DNA from: Novosphingobium sp.
Lineage (GTDB): Bacteria > Pseudomonadota > Alphaproteobacteria > Sphingomonadales > Sphingomonadaceae
Direction: 5' to 3'
DNA length: 35,753 bases
Assembly (NCBI GenBank): GCA_027490345.1
Contig: JAIXYF010000409.1
Span: 1-35,753, forward strand
The notes below the pieces were generated by a model that saw only the letters and a list, made by a program, of their open reading frames with translations, ran no database searches and had not been told where the DNA came from. The position numbers and the translations under genes were made by a program. The first letter of the stretch is position 1. Each line of letters opens with the position of its first letter. Shown in pieces: positions 1-9,101 of the stretch.

Positions 1-1017
<1,017 letters not shown>

Positions 1018-1047
1018 GTCCGGCGCTGACCAAGCCACAAGAAAACG

Positions 1048-1081
1048 GGGCCGGAGGGAAAACCTTCCGGCCCTTTTTCTT
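1048..1081 (+). terminator. Rho-independent terminator of groEL
   Basis: GGGCCGGAGGG-AAAA-CCTTCCGGCCC (11 bp stem, one G.U) followed by TTTTTCTTT, 30 nt after the groEL stop. Confidence 0.9.
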
Positions 1082-1146
1082 TGGTTTTCTCGGGGTTGAA
1101 AGCGGGAAAAGGACGGAAGGATACGTAGCCAGCGCACCAAAGGTGC

Positions 1147-1731
1147 TCAGGCGCCCTTCTTCCACAGCGTGCGCCCGTCGATAACCTGATCGATCAGGGC
1201 TTCATCTGCGGGAATCTGGCCATCCAGCATGAGCATGGCAAGCCCATGCACCAGCGCCCAGGCCTGAAGGGCATAGCGGCGCGCAGCAACTTCATCCCCG
1301 CCGGTGGCGCGGGCGGCGTTCTTAAGAAGCATGGATGCGGCCAGATCGCTTTGCGGCAAAGCATCCTGCCGCCCGGCGCAATGCGTGAACGCAAGCCGGA
1401 ACAGGCTGGGATTGGCCAGCGCAAAACGGACATAGGCACGGCCCGTGGCAGCAAATGCCTGATCCCCGGCATCTATTGCCGCCTGCTTCTGCATCTGACC
1501 AAGGCGGGCCAGCCCTTCGAGCGCCATGGCCCCCAGCAGCGCCCGCTTGTCAGGGAAATGGCGATAGACCGCTGTGGCTGAAACTCCCACCTCCCGCGCC
1601 AGGGCCCGCAACGAAATCTCCGAAACACCGGTGGTTTCCAGCGCGCGCAGCCCCGCGGCCAGCAGCGCGGCCCGCAGATCGCCATGATGATAGGTGCGCG
1701 GTTCGGGATTCGATGTTGACACTGTTACCAT
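1147..1731 (-). CDS. TetR/AcrR family transcriptional regulator
   Basis: N-terminal [60 protein letters not shown]. Start set at [11 protein letters not shown] rather than the longer ORF, which would run through the divergent gene. Confidence 0.93.
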   Translation of the reverse strand: MVTVSTSNPEPRTYHHGDLRAALLAAGLRALETTGVSEISLRALAREVGVSATAVYRHFPDKRALLGAMALEGLARLGQMQKQAAIDAGDQAFAATGRAYVRFALANPSLFRLAFTHCAGRQDALPQSDLAASMLLKNAARATGGDEVAARRYALQAWALVHGLAMLMLDGQIPADEALIDQVIDGRTLWKKGA

Positions 1732-1738
1732 CGCCGAT

Positions 1739-1757
1739 ATGTTTACAGCATAAACAT
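1739..1757. promoter_or_regulatory. Probable TetR-family operator
   Basis: Perfect 7-bp inverted repeat ATGTTTA-CAGCA-TAAACAT in the 45-bp gap between divergent tetR and the carotenoid oxygenase gene. Confidence 0.75.
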
Positions 1758-1776
1758 CTATGGGGAGCACCGCGCC

Positions 1777-3225
1777 ATGGCAAGCATCGTTGAAACCGCT
1801 ATCCGCAATGTCGTGACCAAAGGGGTCGAGACGGTCGCTGTCATCAACCGCAAGCGCCAGCCCAAGAGCCGCTCGCACGCATTCCTTTCCGGCATCCACA
1901 CGCCGGTGATGGAAGAGCGAACCATCACCGACCTCGTAGTGACGGGTGCGATCCCGCCCGAACTGAGCGGCCGCTATGTGCGCATCGGTCCGAACCCGTT
2001 CCGCCCCGATCCGCGCGGGCATCACTGGTTCGTGGGGGATGGCATGGTGCACGGCGTGTACCTGAAAGACGGCAAGGCGCAGTGGTATCGCAACCGCTAT
2101 GTGCGTTCACGCAAGCTGGAGGCCCAAGGCGGCCCGGCGGCAGCGCCGGGACCGCGGCTTTCGCCTGATTTCGATACGGTCAACACCAATATCATCGGCC
2201 ACGGTGGCAAGACCTATGCCCTTGTCGAGGCGGGCAGCTTCCCGGTCGAGCTTTCGCATGATTTGGAAAGCGTGACCTATACCGATCTGGAAGGCACCCT
2301 GCGCGTGCCCTTCACCGCGCATCCGCACGAAGATCCCCGCACCGGAGAGCTTCACGCCATCACGTATGCCGGCACCACACATGATAAGGTGTGGTACGTG
2401 CGCGTTTCCCCCGAAGGCAAAGTCACGCGCGAAGTGGCCATTCCGGTCGAGCATGGCCCATCGATCCACGAGTGTAGCCTGACCGAAAACTACGTGCTGG
2501 TGTTCGATTTGCCGGTCACTTTCTCGATGAGCGCGGTAATCGGCGGTGCCACGTTCCCCTATCGCTGGAACCCTGAACATCAGGCCCGGATCGGCCTGCT
2601 GCCGCGTGATGGCGGGGCGGACGATATCATCTGGTGCACTGTCGATCCGGTCTATGTGTTTCATGTTGCCAACAGCTATGAAGCGGACGACGGCACGATC
2701 ATTGTCGATCTCTGCCCGTTTGAAACGATGTTCGAGCCCGTCCGAGATGGCGGGGTGGACGGACCGGTTGGCAAGCCGCTCGGGCTGGAACGCTGGACCA
2801 TAGATCCTGCCGCACGCAAGGTCAGCCGCAAGACCATCGACGCAACTCCGCAGGAATTCCCCCGCCCCGACGAACGCTTTTTCGGGCAGCCCTATCGCTA
2901 TGCCTGGTCGATGGGCCTTGCCACCAGCGATCCTGCCAACTTCATTGGTCATGCGCCGATCTTTGCTCATGATCTGCAAGCCGGGACACGCACAATGCGC
3001 GATTTCGGACCGACGAGGGTGCCGGGGGAATTCGTGTTCGTGCCCGCAGGCGCCGACGCGCCGGAGGGCCATGGCTGGCTGATGGGCTATGTGATCGATG
3101 CGGCATCCGGTACGACCGATCTCGTCATCCTGGATGCGCAGGATATTGCAGGCTTGCCGGTTGCGACCGTCCAGATCCCCTGTCGCATCCCCCCCGGCTT
3201 TCATGGCAACTGGATCAGCGACTGA
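1777..3225 (+). CDS. Carotenoid oxygenase family protein (RPE65 / lignostilbene-dioxygenase-like)
   Basis: [75 protein letters not shown], and C-terminal [10 protein letters not shown] match the family pattern with its iron-ligand histidines. Confidence 0.95.
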   Translation: MASIVETAIRNVVTKGVETVAVINRKRQPKSRSHAFLSGIHTPVMEERTITDLVVTGAIPPELSGRYVRIGPNPFRPDPRGHHWFVGDGMVHGVYLKDGKAQWYRNRYVRSRKLEAQGGPAAAPGPRLSPDFDTVNTNIIGHGGKTYALVEAGSFPVELSHDLESVTYTDLEGTLRVPFTAHPHEDPRTGELHAITYAGTTHDKVWYVRVSPEGKVTREVAIPVEHGPSIHECSLTENYVLVFDLPVTFSMSAVIGGATFPYRWNPEHQARIGLLPRDGGADDIIWCTVDPVYVFHVANSYEADDGTIIVDLCPFETMFEPVRDGGVDGPVGKPLGLERWTIDPAARKVSRKTIDATPQEFPRPDERFFGQPYRYAWSMGLATSDPANFIGHAPIFAHDLQAGTRTMRDFGPTRVPGEFVFVPAGADAPEGHGWLMGYVIDAASGTTDLVILDAQDIAGLPVATVQIPCRIPPGFHGNWISD

Positions 3226-3344
3226 GCGGACGCCCCCTTGGGCCTGATCAGGCGCCAGTCCACTAGACAGCCGCCGCCGGATCGTTAGTTTCCCCCAAAA
3301 TGGCCTGAAAAGATGGTCTGAGAAGACAGGGGGGGGGCGGCAGA

Positions 3345-4532
3345 ATGCGCAAGAGGACAGTGGCTCTGGGATTGGCGGCGCTCGCCGTGCTTGGCGCAAT
3401 AGGCTGGTATGCGAGCCTCGATGCGGAAACGCGCGGGCTGCTGTCGGCGATGCCAACCAACCGCGATGTGCTGATGTGGACCATCCCACAGCGCGATGCC
3501 GCGTTCCGGGCGATGGACCGCCTGCCCGTGCTGGCCGAAGCGCGCGCGATCATGCCATCGGACAAGCCCCTGCCGCTGCCGCCGGGTAAGCCGCTCGAGG
3601 TGCCGGGTCTGGCGGCCTACATGGCCAGCCAGCGCGCGGCAGGTCTGGTGATCGTGCAGGACGGCAAGATCCGGCTAGAGCGCTATGGGCTGGATTTTGA
3701 TGGCAAGGGGCGCTGGACCAGCTTCTCGGTGGCGAAGTCGTTCACGTCCACCCTCGTCGGCGCGGCGGTGAAGGATGGGGCGATCCGCAGTCTGGATGAC
3801 AAGGTGAGCCAGTATATCCCGGACCTCAGAGGTTCTGCTTATGACGACGTGAGCGTGGCGCAGCTCCTGACCATGAGCTCGGGCGTGCGCTGGAACGAAG
3901 ACTACGAAGATCCCAAGGCCGACGTTGCGCTGTTCAACAATGCTGCACCCGAACCGGGCATGGACGCAACCGTAACCTATATGAGGAAGCTGCCCCGCGC
4001 CCATCCGCCGGGCGCGGTGTGGCACTACAACACAGGCGAGACCAACCTCATCGGGGTGCTGGTCTCCTCAGCCACGAAAAAGCCGCTGGCGCAGTATCTA
4101 GAAGAGAAGATCTGGAAACCGGCGGGCATGGAGGCCAAGGCAACGTGGCTGCTGGGCAAGACAGGGCACGAGATTGCCGGTTGCTGCTTGCAGGCCGCGA
4201 CCCGCGATTTCGCGCGCATGGGGCTGTTCGTGCTGGCCAACGGCAACGCTGGCGGCCAGCAGATCGTGCCGCAGGACTGGTTCGCCGCAGCTATCCACAA
4301 GCAGAAGGATATCGGGGAGCCGGGCAAAGGCTATGGCTATCAATGGTGGACCTATGACGATGGCGCGGTCGCGGCGCAGGGCATCTTCGGGCAGGGGATC
4401 TTCATCGATCCGAAGCGGCGGCTGGTGATCGCCAGCAATGCCGATTGGACCCGCGCCACCAAAGGGCCCGAAGGAGATGCGCGCGAGGCGTTCTACCGCA
4501 AGATACAGGCGCTGATCGACGCAGGGAACTGA
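3345..4532 (+). CDS. Serine hydrolase, beta-lactamase/class C penicillin-binding-protein-like
   Basis: SxxK motif in FSVAKSFTSTLVGAAVKDG; HYNTGETNLIGVL; GYGYQWWTY; N-terminal membrane anchor. Confidence 0.92.
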   Translation: MRKRTVALGLAALAVLGAIGWYASLDAETRGLLSAMPTNRDVLMWTIPQRDAAFRAMDRLPVLAEARAIMPSDKPLPLPPGKPLEVPGLAAYMASQRAAGLVIVQDGKIRLERYGLDFDGKGRWTSFSVAKSFTSTLVGAAVKDGAIRSLDDKVSQYIPDLRGSAYDDVSVAQLLTMSSGVRWNEDYEDPKADVALFNNAAPEPGMDATVTYMRKLPRAHPPGAVWHYNTGETNLIGVLVSSATKKPLAQYLEEKIWKPAGMEAKATWLLGKTGHEIAGCCLQAATRDFARMGLFVLANGNAGGQQIVPQDWFAAAIHKQKDIGEPGKGYGYQWWTYDDGAVAAQGIFGQGIFIDPKRRLVIASNADWTRATKGPEGDAREAFYRKIQALIDAGN

Positions 4533-4580
4533 TGCCTTGTCGCCTTGCGCAAGAAGGGCCCAGTGATCGGCACCTGAAAC

Positions 4581-4596
4581 TGTTGCACATGCAACA
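4581..4596. promoter_or_regulatory. Candidate operator upstream of the M28 peptidase gene
   Basis: Perfect inverted repeat TGTTGCA-CA-TGCAACA about 100 bp upstream of the start at 4694. Confidence 0.45.
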
Positions 4597-4693
4597 CCCT
4601 GCACGAAATTCGGTACGCCTCCCCCTAGGGCCAATAGACAAGCCTGCCTGCGCCAATTTAGGCGCCATCGTTCGCGGGGGTTAGGACAGAAAT

Positions 4694-6352
4694 ATGCGCA
4701 AGGCGGCATGGGGCGCTGCATTCGGATTGCTGGTCTGGTCCTGCGCGGCCCTTGCCGAGAGCGCGCAGCTTGCACCTGTGCCTGCTACGCAAAGGCCGGG
4801 CTTCGACCATATCCGCGAAGCAGACCTGCGCGCCGACCTCATGTTCCTTGCGTCCGATGCCCTGCAGGGCCGCATGTCGCTCCAACCAGAAGACGACGCT
4901 GCGGTGCAATGGATCGCAGCGGAATTCGCCAAGGCCGGCCTTGTTCCCGCCGCCACCGATGAAAAAGGCGCGCCGAGCTGGTTCCAGCCCGTCCCGCTAA
5001 TCGAATACCGCCCGAACCCTGCGGCCAGTGCGCTCACTCTGCGCCTTGGCTCAGCCGAACAGAGCTGGAAATCGCCGGAGGTACTTGGCGGTTTTCGTGA
5101 CGACATCGACCTTGCCGCCCCGGTCACCTTTGCCGGATATGGTATCACGGCCCCCGGCGTGGGCTATGATGACTACAAAGGCATCGATGTTCGCGGGAAA
5201 ATCGTCCTCGTGTTCGAGCATGAACCACAGGAAAGCGATCCCGCCGCGCGTTTTGGCGGCACCGGCAATACGCGCCACGCCACCAACAGGGTCAAGGCAC
5301 TCAATGCCCAGGCCCACGGCGCGCTGGCCGTGCTGGTCATGGCGGAACCGAACCGCAAGCACCCCTCCAACATCGAGCGCTACACCCGCATCGGCGGCAG
5401 CGCGAAGCGAGTGCCGCCGCTTCCCGGCCAGGCTCTGCTTGGAGATGAATTGCGCATTCCCATACTCACTGTATCCGATGCCGTTGGCGCGGCGCTGCTT
5501 ACCCGGGCAGGGGCGAGCCCGCAGGCGCTGCAGACCGCGATCGATGGGCCGCTCTCGCCGCAGTCGCGCGCGTTGGCCGATACGGTCGTGGCCATCCATC
5601 TGGAAAATACCGCCCGCAGCCGGGGCATGTCTGCCAATGTTGTCGGCCTGCTGCAGGGTTCGGACCCGACGCTTGCAGCCGAAACCGTGATCATCAGCGC
5701 GCACCATGATCACGACGGCAGCGCGGGCGGGGAAATCTGGCACGGTGCCGATGACAATGGTTCGGGCACAGTCGGCGTGGTCGCACTCGCCCGGGCATTT
5801 GTTGCGAATCCGGCGAAGCCGAAGCGCTCCATTCTCTTTGCCGTATTCGCGGCCGAGGAACGCGGTCTGCTTGGCAGCTATTTCATGGCCATGCACCCGC
5901 TGCGGCCGCTTGCCACGACCCGCGCGATGATCAATTTCGACATGATCGGCCGCAACGAGGCCCCGAGCGAGCAGACCAACGGATTGATAGAGATTCCGCA
6001 GGACACGACCAACCGCCTCAACCTGATCGGTGCGCCCTATAGTCCTGATTTCGACCGCACTGTAAGGGCCGCGAACCGCAGCGTCGGGCTAGAGCTCGAC
6101 AGCAGGTTCGACCGCGACAACGCACTCAACGTGTTCTTCCGAAGCGACCAGTTTCCGTTTGTTCTGAAAGATGTACCGGCCATGTGGTTCAACACCGGCT
6201 TCCACCCTGATTATCATCACACCACCGATACCGCAGATCGTATCAACTATTCCAAGATGACCAGAATCGTAAAATTAGCCTATCTTTCTGCGTGGCGCTT
6301 CGCCAGCGAGGCTGCTCCTCCGGTTTTCGTGCCCGATCCTGCGGGCCGCTGA
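4694..6352 (+). CDS. M28 family metallopeptidase with signal peptide and PA-like insert
   Basis: Signal peptide MRKAAWGAAFGLLVWSCAALAES; zinc-site motifs VIISAHHDHDG, GADDNGSGTVGVVALARAF, FAAEERGLLGSYF, NFDMIGRN, HPDYHHTTDTADRINY. Confidence 0.93.
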   Translation: MRKAAWGAAFGLLVWSCAALAESAQLAPVPATQRPGFDHIREADLRADLMFLASDALQGRMSLQPEDDAAVQWIAAEFAKAGLVPAATDEKGAPSWFQPVPLIEYRPNPAASALTLRLGSAEQSWKSPEVLGGFRDDIDLAAPVTFAGYGITAPGVGYDDYKGIDVRGKIVLVFEHEPQESDPAARFGGTGNTRHATNRVKALNAQAHGALAVLVMAEPNRKHPSNIERYTRIGGSAKRVPPLPGQALLGDELRIPILTVSDAVGAALLTRAGASPQALQTAIDGPLSPQSRALADTVVAIHLENTARSRGMSANVVGLLQGSDPTLAAETVIISAHHDHDGSAGGEIWHGADDNGSGTVGVVALARAFVANPAKPKRSILFAVFAAEERGLLGSYFMAMHPLRPLATTRAMINFDMIGRNEAPSEQTNGLIEIPQDTTNRLNLIGAPYSPDFDRTVRAANRSVGLELDSRFDRDNALNVFFRSDQFPFVLKDVPAMWFNTGFHPDYHHTTDTADRINYSKMTRIVKLAYLSAWRFASEAAPPVFVPDPAGR

Positions 6353-6366
6353 TGCCCCGTTCGCCT

Positions 6367-6391
6367 CGCACTTGCCCGTTCGGCAGGTGTG
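6367..6391 (+). terminator. Possible terminator hairpin after the M28 peptidase gene
   Basis: CGCACTTGCC-CGTTC-GGCAGGTGTG, 10-bp stem with two G.U pairs; no strong U-tract follows. Confidence 0.4.
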
Positions 6392-6400
6392 AAATCAATT

Positions 6401-6430
6401 TGACAGTCCATTTGTAAGGATAGACTGTCA
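6401..6430. promoter_or_regulatory. Candidate operator/promoter of fpr
   Basis: Perfect 8-bp inverted repeat TGACAGTC-N14-GACTGTCA; the left arm overlaps a TTGACA -35-like hexamer 70 bp upstream of the fpr start. Confidence 0.5.
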
Positions 6431-6472
6431 CCCATCCGGCAGCGTCGCTGCCCGCAATGGAGGGCCAACCAA

Positions 6473-7279
6473 TTGCCCGACCAAATTTCTCTTGAGCCCA
6501 CTGGCAGCCTTTCGGTCGAAACCGTCCTTTCGGTGCGCCACTGGAACGACTTCCTGTTTTCTTTCACGATCACCCGGCCGCCCAGCTTCCGTTTCCGTTC
6601 GGGCGAGTTCGTGATGATCGGACTGATGGGCGACCACGGCAAACCGCTGCTGCGCGCCTACTCGATGGCCTCGCCCGCCTATGACGAGGTGCTTGAGTTC
6701 CTCTCGATCAAGGTGCCGGACGGGCCGCTGACCTCGCGCCTCCAGGCGATCAAGGAAGGCGATCATATCTTTCTCGGCCGAAAGCCAACCGGCACGCTGG
6801 TGGCGGATGCGTTGCTCCCTGGGCGCCGGCTTTTCCTGCTCGGCACGGGCACTGGCCTCGCGCCATGGATGTCGCTGATCCGCGATCCGGATATCTACGA
6901 CCGGTTCGAACAGATTGCCTTGGTCCACTCGGTTCGCGGTGTTTCCGACCTTGCGTATCGCGAAGTGTTGGAAGCACGGTTGGCCGATGATCCACTGGTT
7001 GGCGAATACGCCGCTGAACGGCTGACTTATATCCCCACTGTGACGCGGGAGCCATTTCACACGAACAAGCGGATCGAAGGGCTGATGCTCGATGGCACGC
7101 TGTTCCAGGGCTCGCTTGGTGAACCCAAAGCCTTCGATCCCCTGCATGACCGTGTGATGCTCTGCGGCTCCATGACCATGATCAAGGAAGTGGCCGCAAT
7201 GCTGGAAGGCTTCGGCTTTACCGAAGGCGCAAACTCGCACCCGGGCGAATATGTGATCGAACGCGCCTTCGTCGGCTAG
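6473..7279 (+). CDS. fpr: Ferredoxin--NADP reductase (TTG start)
   Basis: FRFRSGEFVMIGL..GKPLLRAYSMASPAYDEVLEFLSIKVPDGPLTSRLQ, LLGTGTGLAPWMSLIRDP, VMLCGSMTMIKE, EYVIERAFVG. Start is TTG at 6473 preceded by GGAGGG. Confidence 0.95.
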   Translation: MPDQISLEPTGSLSVETVLSVRHWNDFLFSFTITRPPSFRFRSGEFVMIGLMGDHGKPLLRAYSMASPAYDEVLEFLSIKVPDGPLTSRLQAIKEGDHIFLGRKPTGTLVADALLPGRRLFLLGTGTGLAPWMSLIRDPDIYDRFEQIALVHSVRGVSDLAYREVLEARLADDPLVGEYAAERLTYIPTVTREPFHTNKRIEGLMLDGTLFQGSLGEPKAFDPLHDRVMLCGSMTMIKEVAAMLEGFGFTEGANSHPGEYVIERAFVG

Positions 7280-7797
7280 GCCGGGCGTTCGAGCAGGATC
7301 AGCATGGTGCCCAGATCATCATGGGCACCATAGCGTTCGAAGCCCAGCTTGGCCGCCACAGCGAGTGACGGCAGGTTGGTTTCGTTGATCATGCAAGCCA
7401 CCCGCCGGTCCGGGAAAGCCGCATCGAACCACGCGAGTGTGGCGCGAGCGGCTTCGCTTGCCAGACCCTTGCCCCATGCCTTGCGCGCGAAGATCCAACC
7501 AATCTCCGGCGTATCGTCAAGCCGCTCGCCAAACCCGCGCCAGGAATGGAACACGCCGCAGATGCCTAGAACCTCATCTGTGCCGCGCGCCCTGCAGGTG
7601 AAGATGCCATAGCCAAACAAGGCCCACGATCCGGCGTTGCGGCAGAGCCGGTTGAACTCCTCCGCAGCCCCGGTAGGGCGGTTGCCAAGGTGCTGGCGAA
7701 CCTCATCATCCGCCAGAAGCGCAACAAGCCCTGCATGATCGCGCGGTGCTGGCCGCCACATGTCGAGCCGATCGGTCGAAAGCTCCGGTCTTTTCAT
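7276..7797 (-). CDS. GNAT family N-acetyltransferase (RimJ/RimL-like)
   Basis: LSTDRLDMWRPAPRDHAGLVALLADDEVRQHLG, IGWIFARKAWGKGLASEAARATLAWFD, NETNLPSLAVAAKLGFERYG. Confidence 0.92.
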   Translation of the reverse strand: MKRPELSTDRLDMWRPAPRDHAGLVALLADDEVRQHLGNRPTGAAEEFNRLCRNAGSWALFGYGIFTCRARGTDEVLGICGVFHSWRGFGERLDDTPEIGWIFARKAWGKGLASEAARATLAWFDAAFPDRRVACMINETNLPSLAVAAKLGFERYGAHDDLGTMLILLERPA

Positions 7798-9101
7798 AGC
7801 GCCACATCTACCGCGTGGATCGCCACGCCGACAAGCCCGCCAACCAGCGTGCCATTGATGCGGATGAACTGCAGATCGCGGCCGACCGCTCCCTCGATCC
7901 GATCGGTGACCGTGCGCGCATCCCAACGCCGGACAGTCTCCGAAACCAGCCGCACAATCTCGTCGCCATAGCGCGTGGCTACGCCCACCAGCGTACGCCG
8001 CGCAAAGCGGTTCACCAGAACCTGCAGTCGCGCATCTTGTTGCAGCGCGCGGCCCAGCTCGGCGAGCGAGGCGCCGATCCTGTCTTCACCACCGCCGCTG
8101 ATACGGCCGCCAGAACGAACCGCGACAAGGAGCTGCGCGCGGCCCCGTTCCCACAAACCATCGAGCCAGAAGGCAAAGGCCGGGTTCGCCAACACATCGC
8201 GCTTCATGGTTTCGACACGGGCGTGCATCGCCGGATCTTGCACGAGCGCATCAGCCAACGCAGTCAGGCTTTCCTCAATCTTGCGGCGCAGTGGATGGTC
8301 CTCAATCACGACAGTCTCCGCAAGGAGCTTGTAGAGACCATCGAGAATGCCGTTGGCAAGGCGCTCGTCCAGCCCGGTCCAGCGCATGACCGTGCTGGCC
8401 TTGTCGTGGATCATGCGGCGGACCAGATCCTCGTTGGATTCGAGCGCTTCGGCTGACCGGCGGATGAGCGCTTCGATAAGCGGCATGTGGCGACCCTCTG
8501 CGATCATCGCGGAGAGCAGATTGCCAAGCAGCGGTGCCAGCGCCAACCGTTCGATCCGGCTGCGCAGTGCCGCCTTTGCCATTCCGCCCAGCTTTTCCTG
8601 ATCGAGCGATTCGAGCACATCGGCCAACAAGCTTGTGGCGCCAGCACCAAGTCGATTTTCACCGGAACGCGGGTTGGCGAGATACTGGCCGGCGGCGTTC
8701 GCCGCATTGAGGCTGCGCAGCCGCCTCGCCACGACCGGCGGTGTGAGGAAGTTGGACCGCAAGAACGCTGCCATCGAATCGGCAATGCGGTCCTTGTTCT
8801 CGGGAATGATCGCGGTGTGCGGGATCGGCAGCCCCAGCGGGTGCCGGAACAGCGCCGTCACCGCGAACCAGTCTGCAAGGCCGCCAACCATGGCCGCCTC
8901 GGCAAAAGCCCGCAGGAGTCCCCATCCCGCATGCGCCTGCTCGAGCTGGCGTGCTGCCAGAAACAGCAAGGCCATCAGCAACAGCAGCGCAGTGGCCAGA
9001 AGGCGCATCCTGCGCACCGGATCTACCGCGCGCTTCTGCTGCACGGCTGGCTGCGGCAACGATTGACTGGCGGGTGGAACCCCGGGTGCCGTCGCGGTCA
9101 C
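7794..9101 (-). CDS. DUF445 family membrane protein (YjiN-like)
   Basis: MRLLATALLLLMALLFLAARQLEQAHAGWGLLRAFAEAAMVGGLADWFAVTALFRHPLGLPIPHTAIIPENKDRI is the DUF445 hallmark; GTG start overlaps the upstream stop (GTGA). Confidence 0.92.
   Translation of the reverse strand: MTATAPGVPPASQSLPQPAVQQKRAVDPVRRMRLLATALLLLMALLFLAARQLEQAHAGWGLLRAFAEAAMVGGLADWFAVTALFRHPLGLPIPHTAIIPENKDRIADSMAAFLRSNFLTPPVVARRLRSLNAANAAGQYLANPRSGENRLGAGATSLLADVLESLDQEKLGGMAKAALRSRIERLALAPLLGNLLSAMIAEGRHMPLIEALIRRSAEALESNEDLVRRMIHDKASTVMRWTGLDERLANGILDGLYKLLAETVVIEDHPLRRKIEESLTALADALVQDPAMHARVETMKRDVLANPAFAFWLDGLWERGRAQLLVAVRSGGRISGGGEDRIGASLAELGRALQQDARLQVLVNRFARRTLVGVATRYGDEIVRLVSETVRRWDARTVTDRIEGAVGRDLQFIRINGTLVGGLVGVAIHAVDVAL

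Noticed and set aside
3242-3253. GCCTGATCAGGC 12-bp palindrome after the carotenoid oxygenase
   Set aside because: Zero-loop palindrome with no U-tract; could be chance in GC-rich DNA.
2107-3489. 460-aa minus-strand ORF opposite the carotenoid oxygenase
   Set aside because: Antisense of a recognised enzyme; no domain-like motifs.
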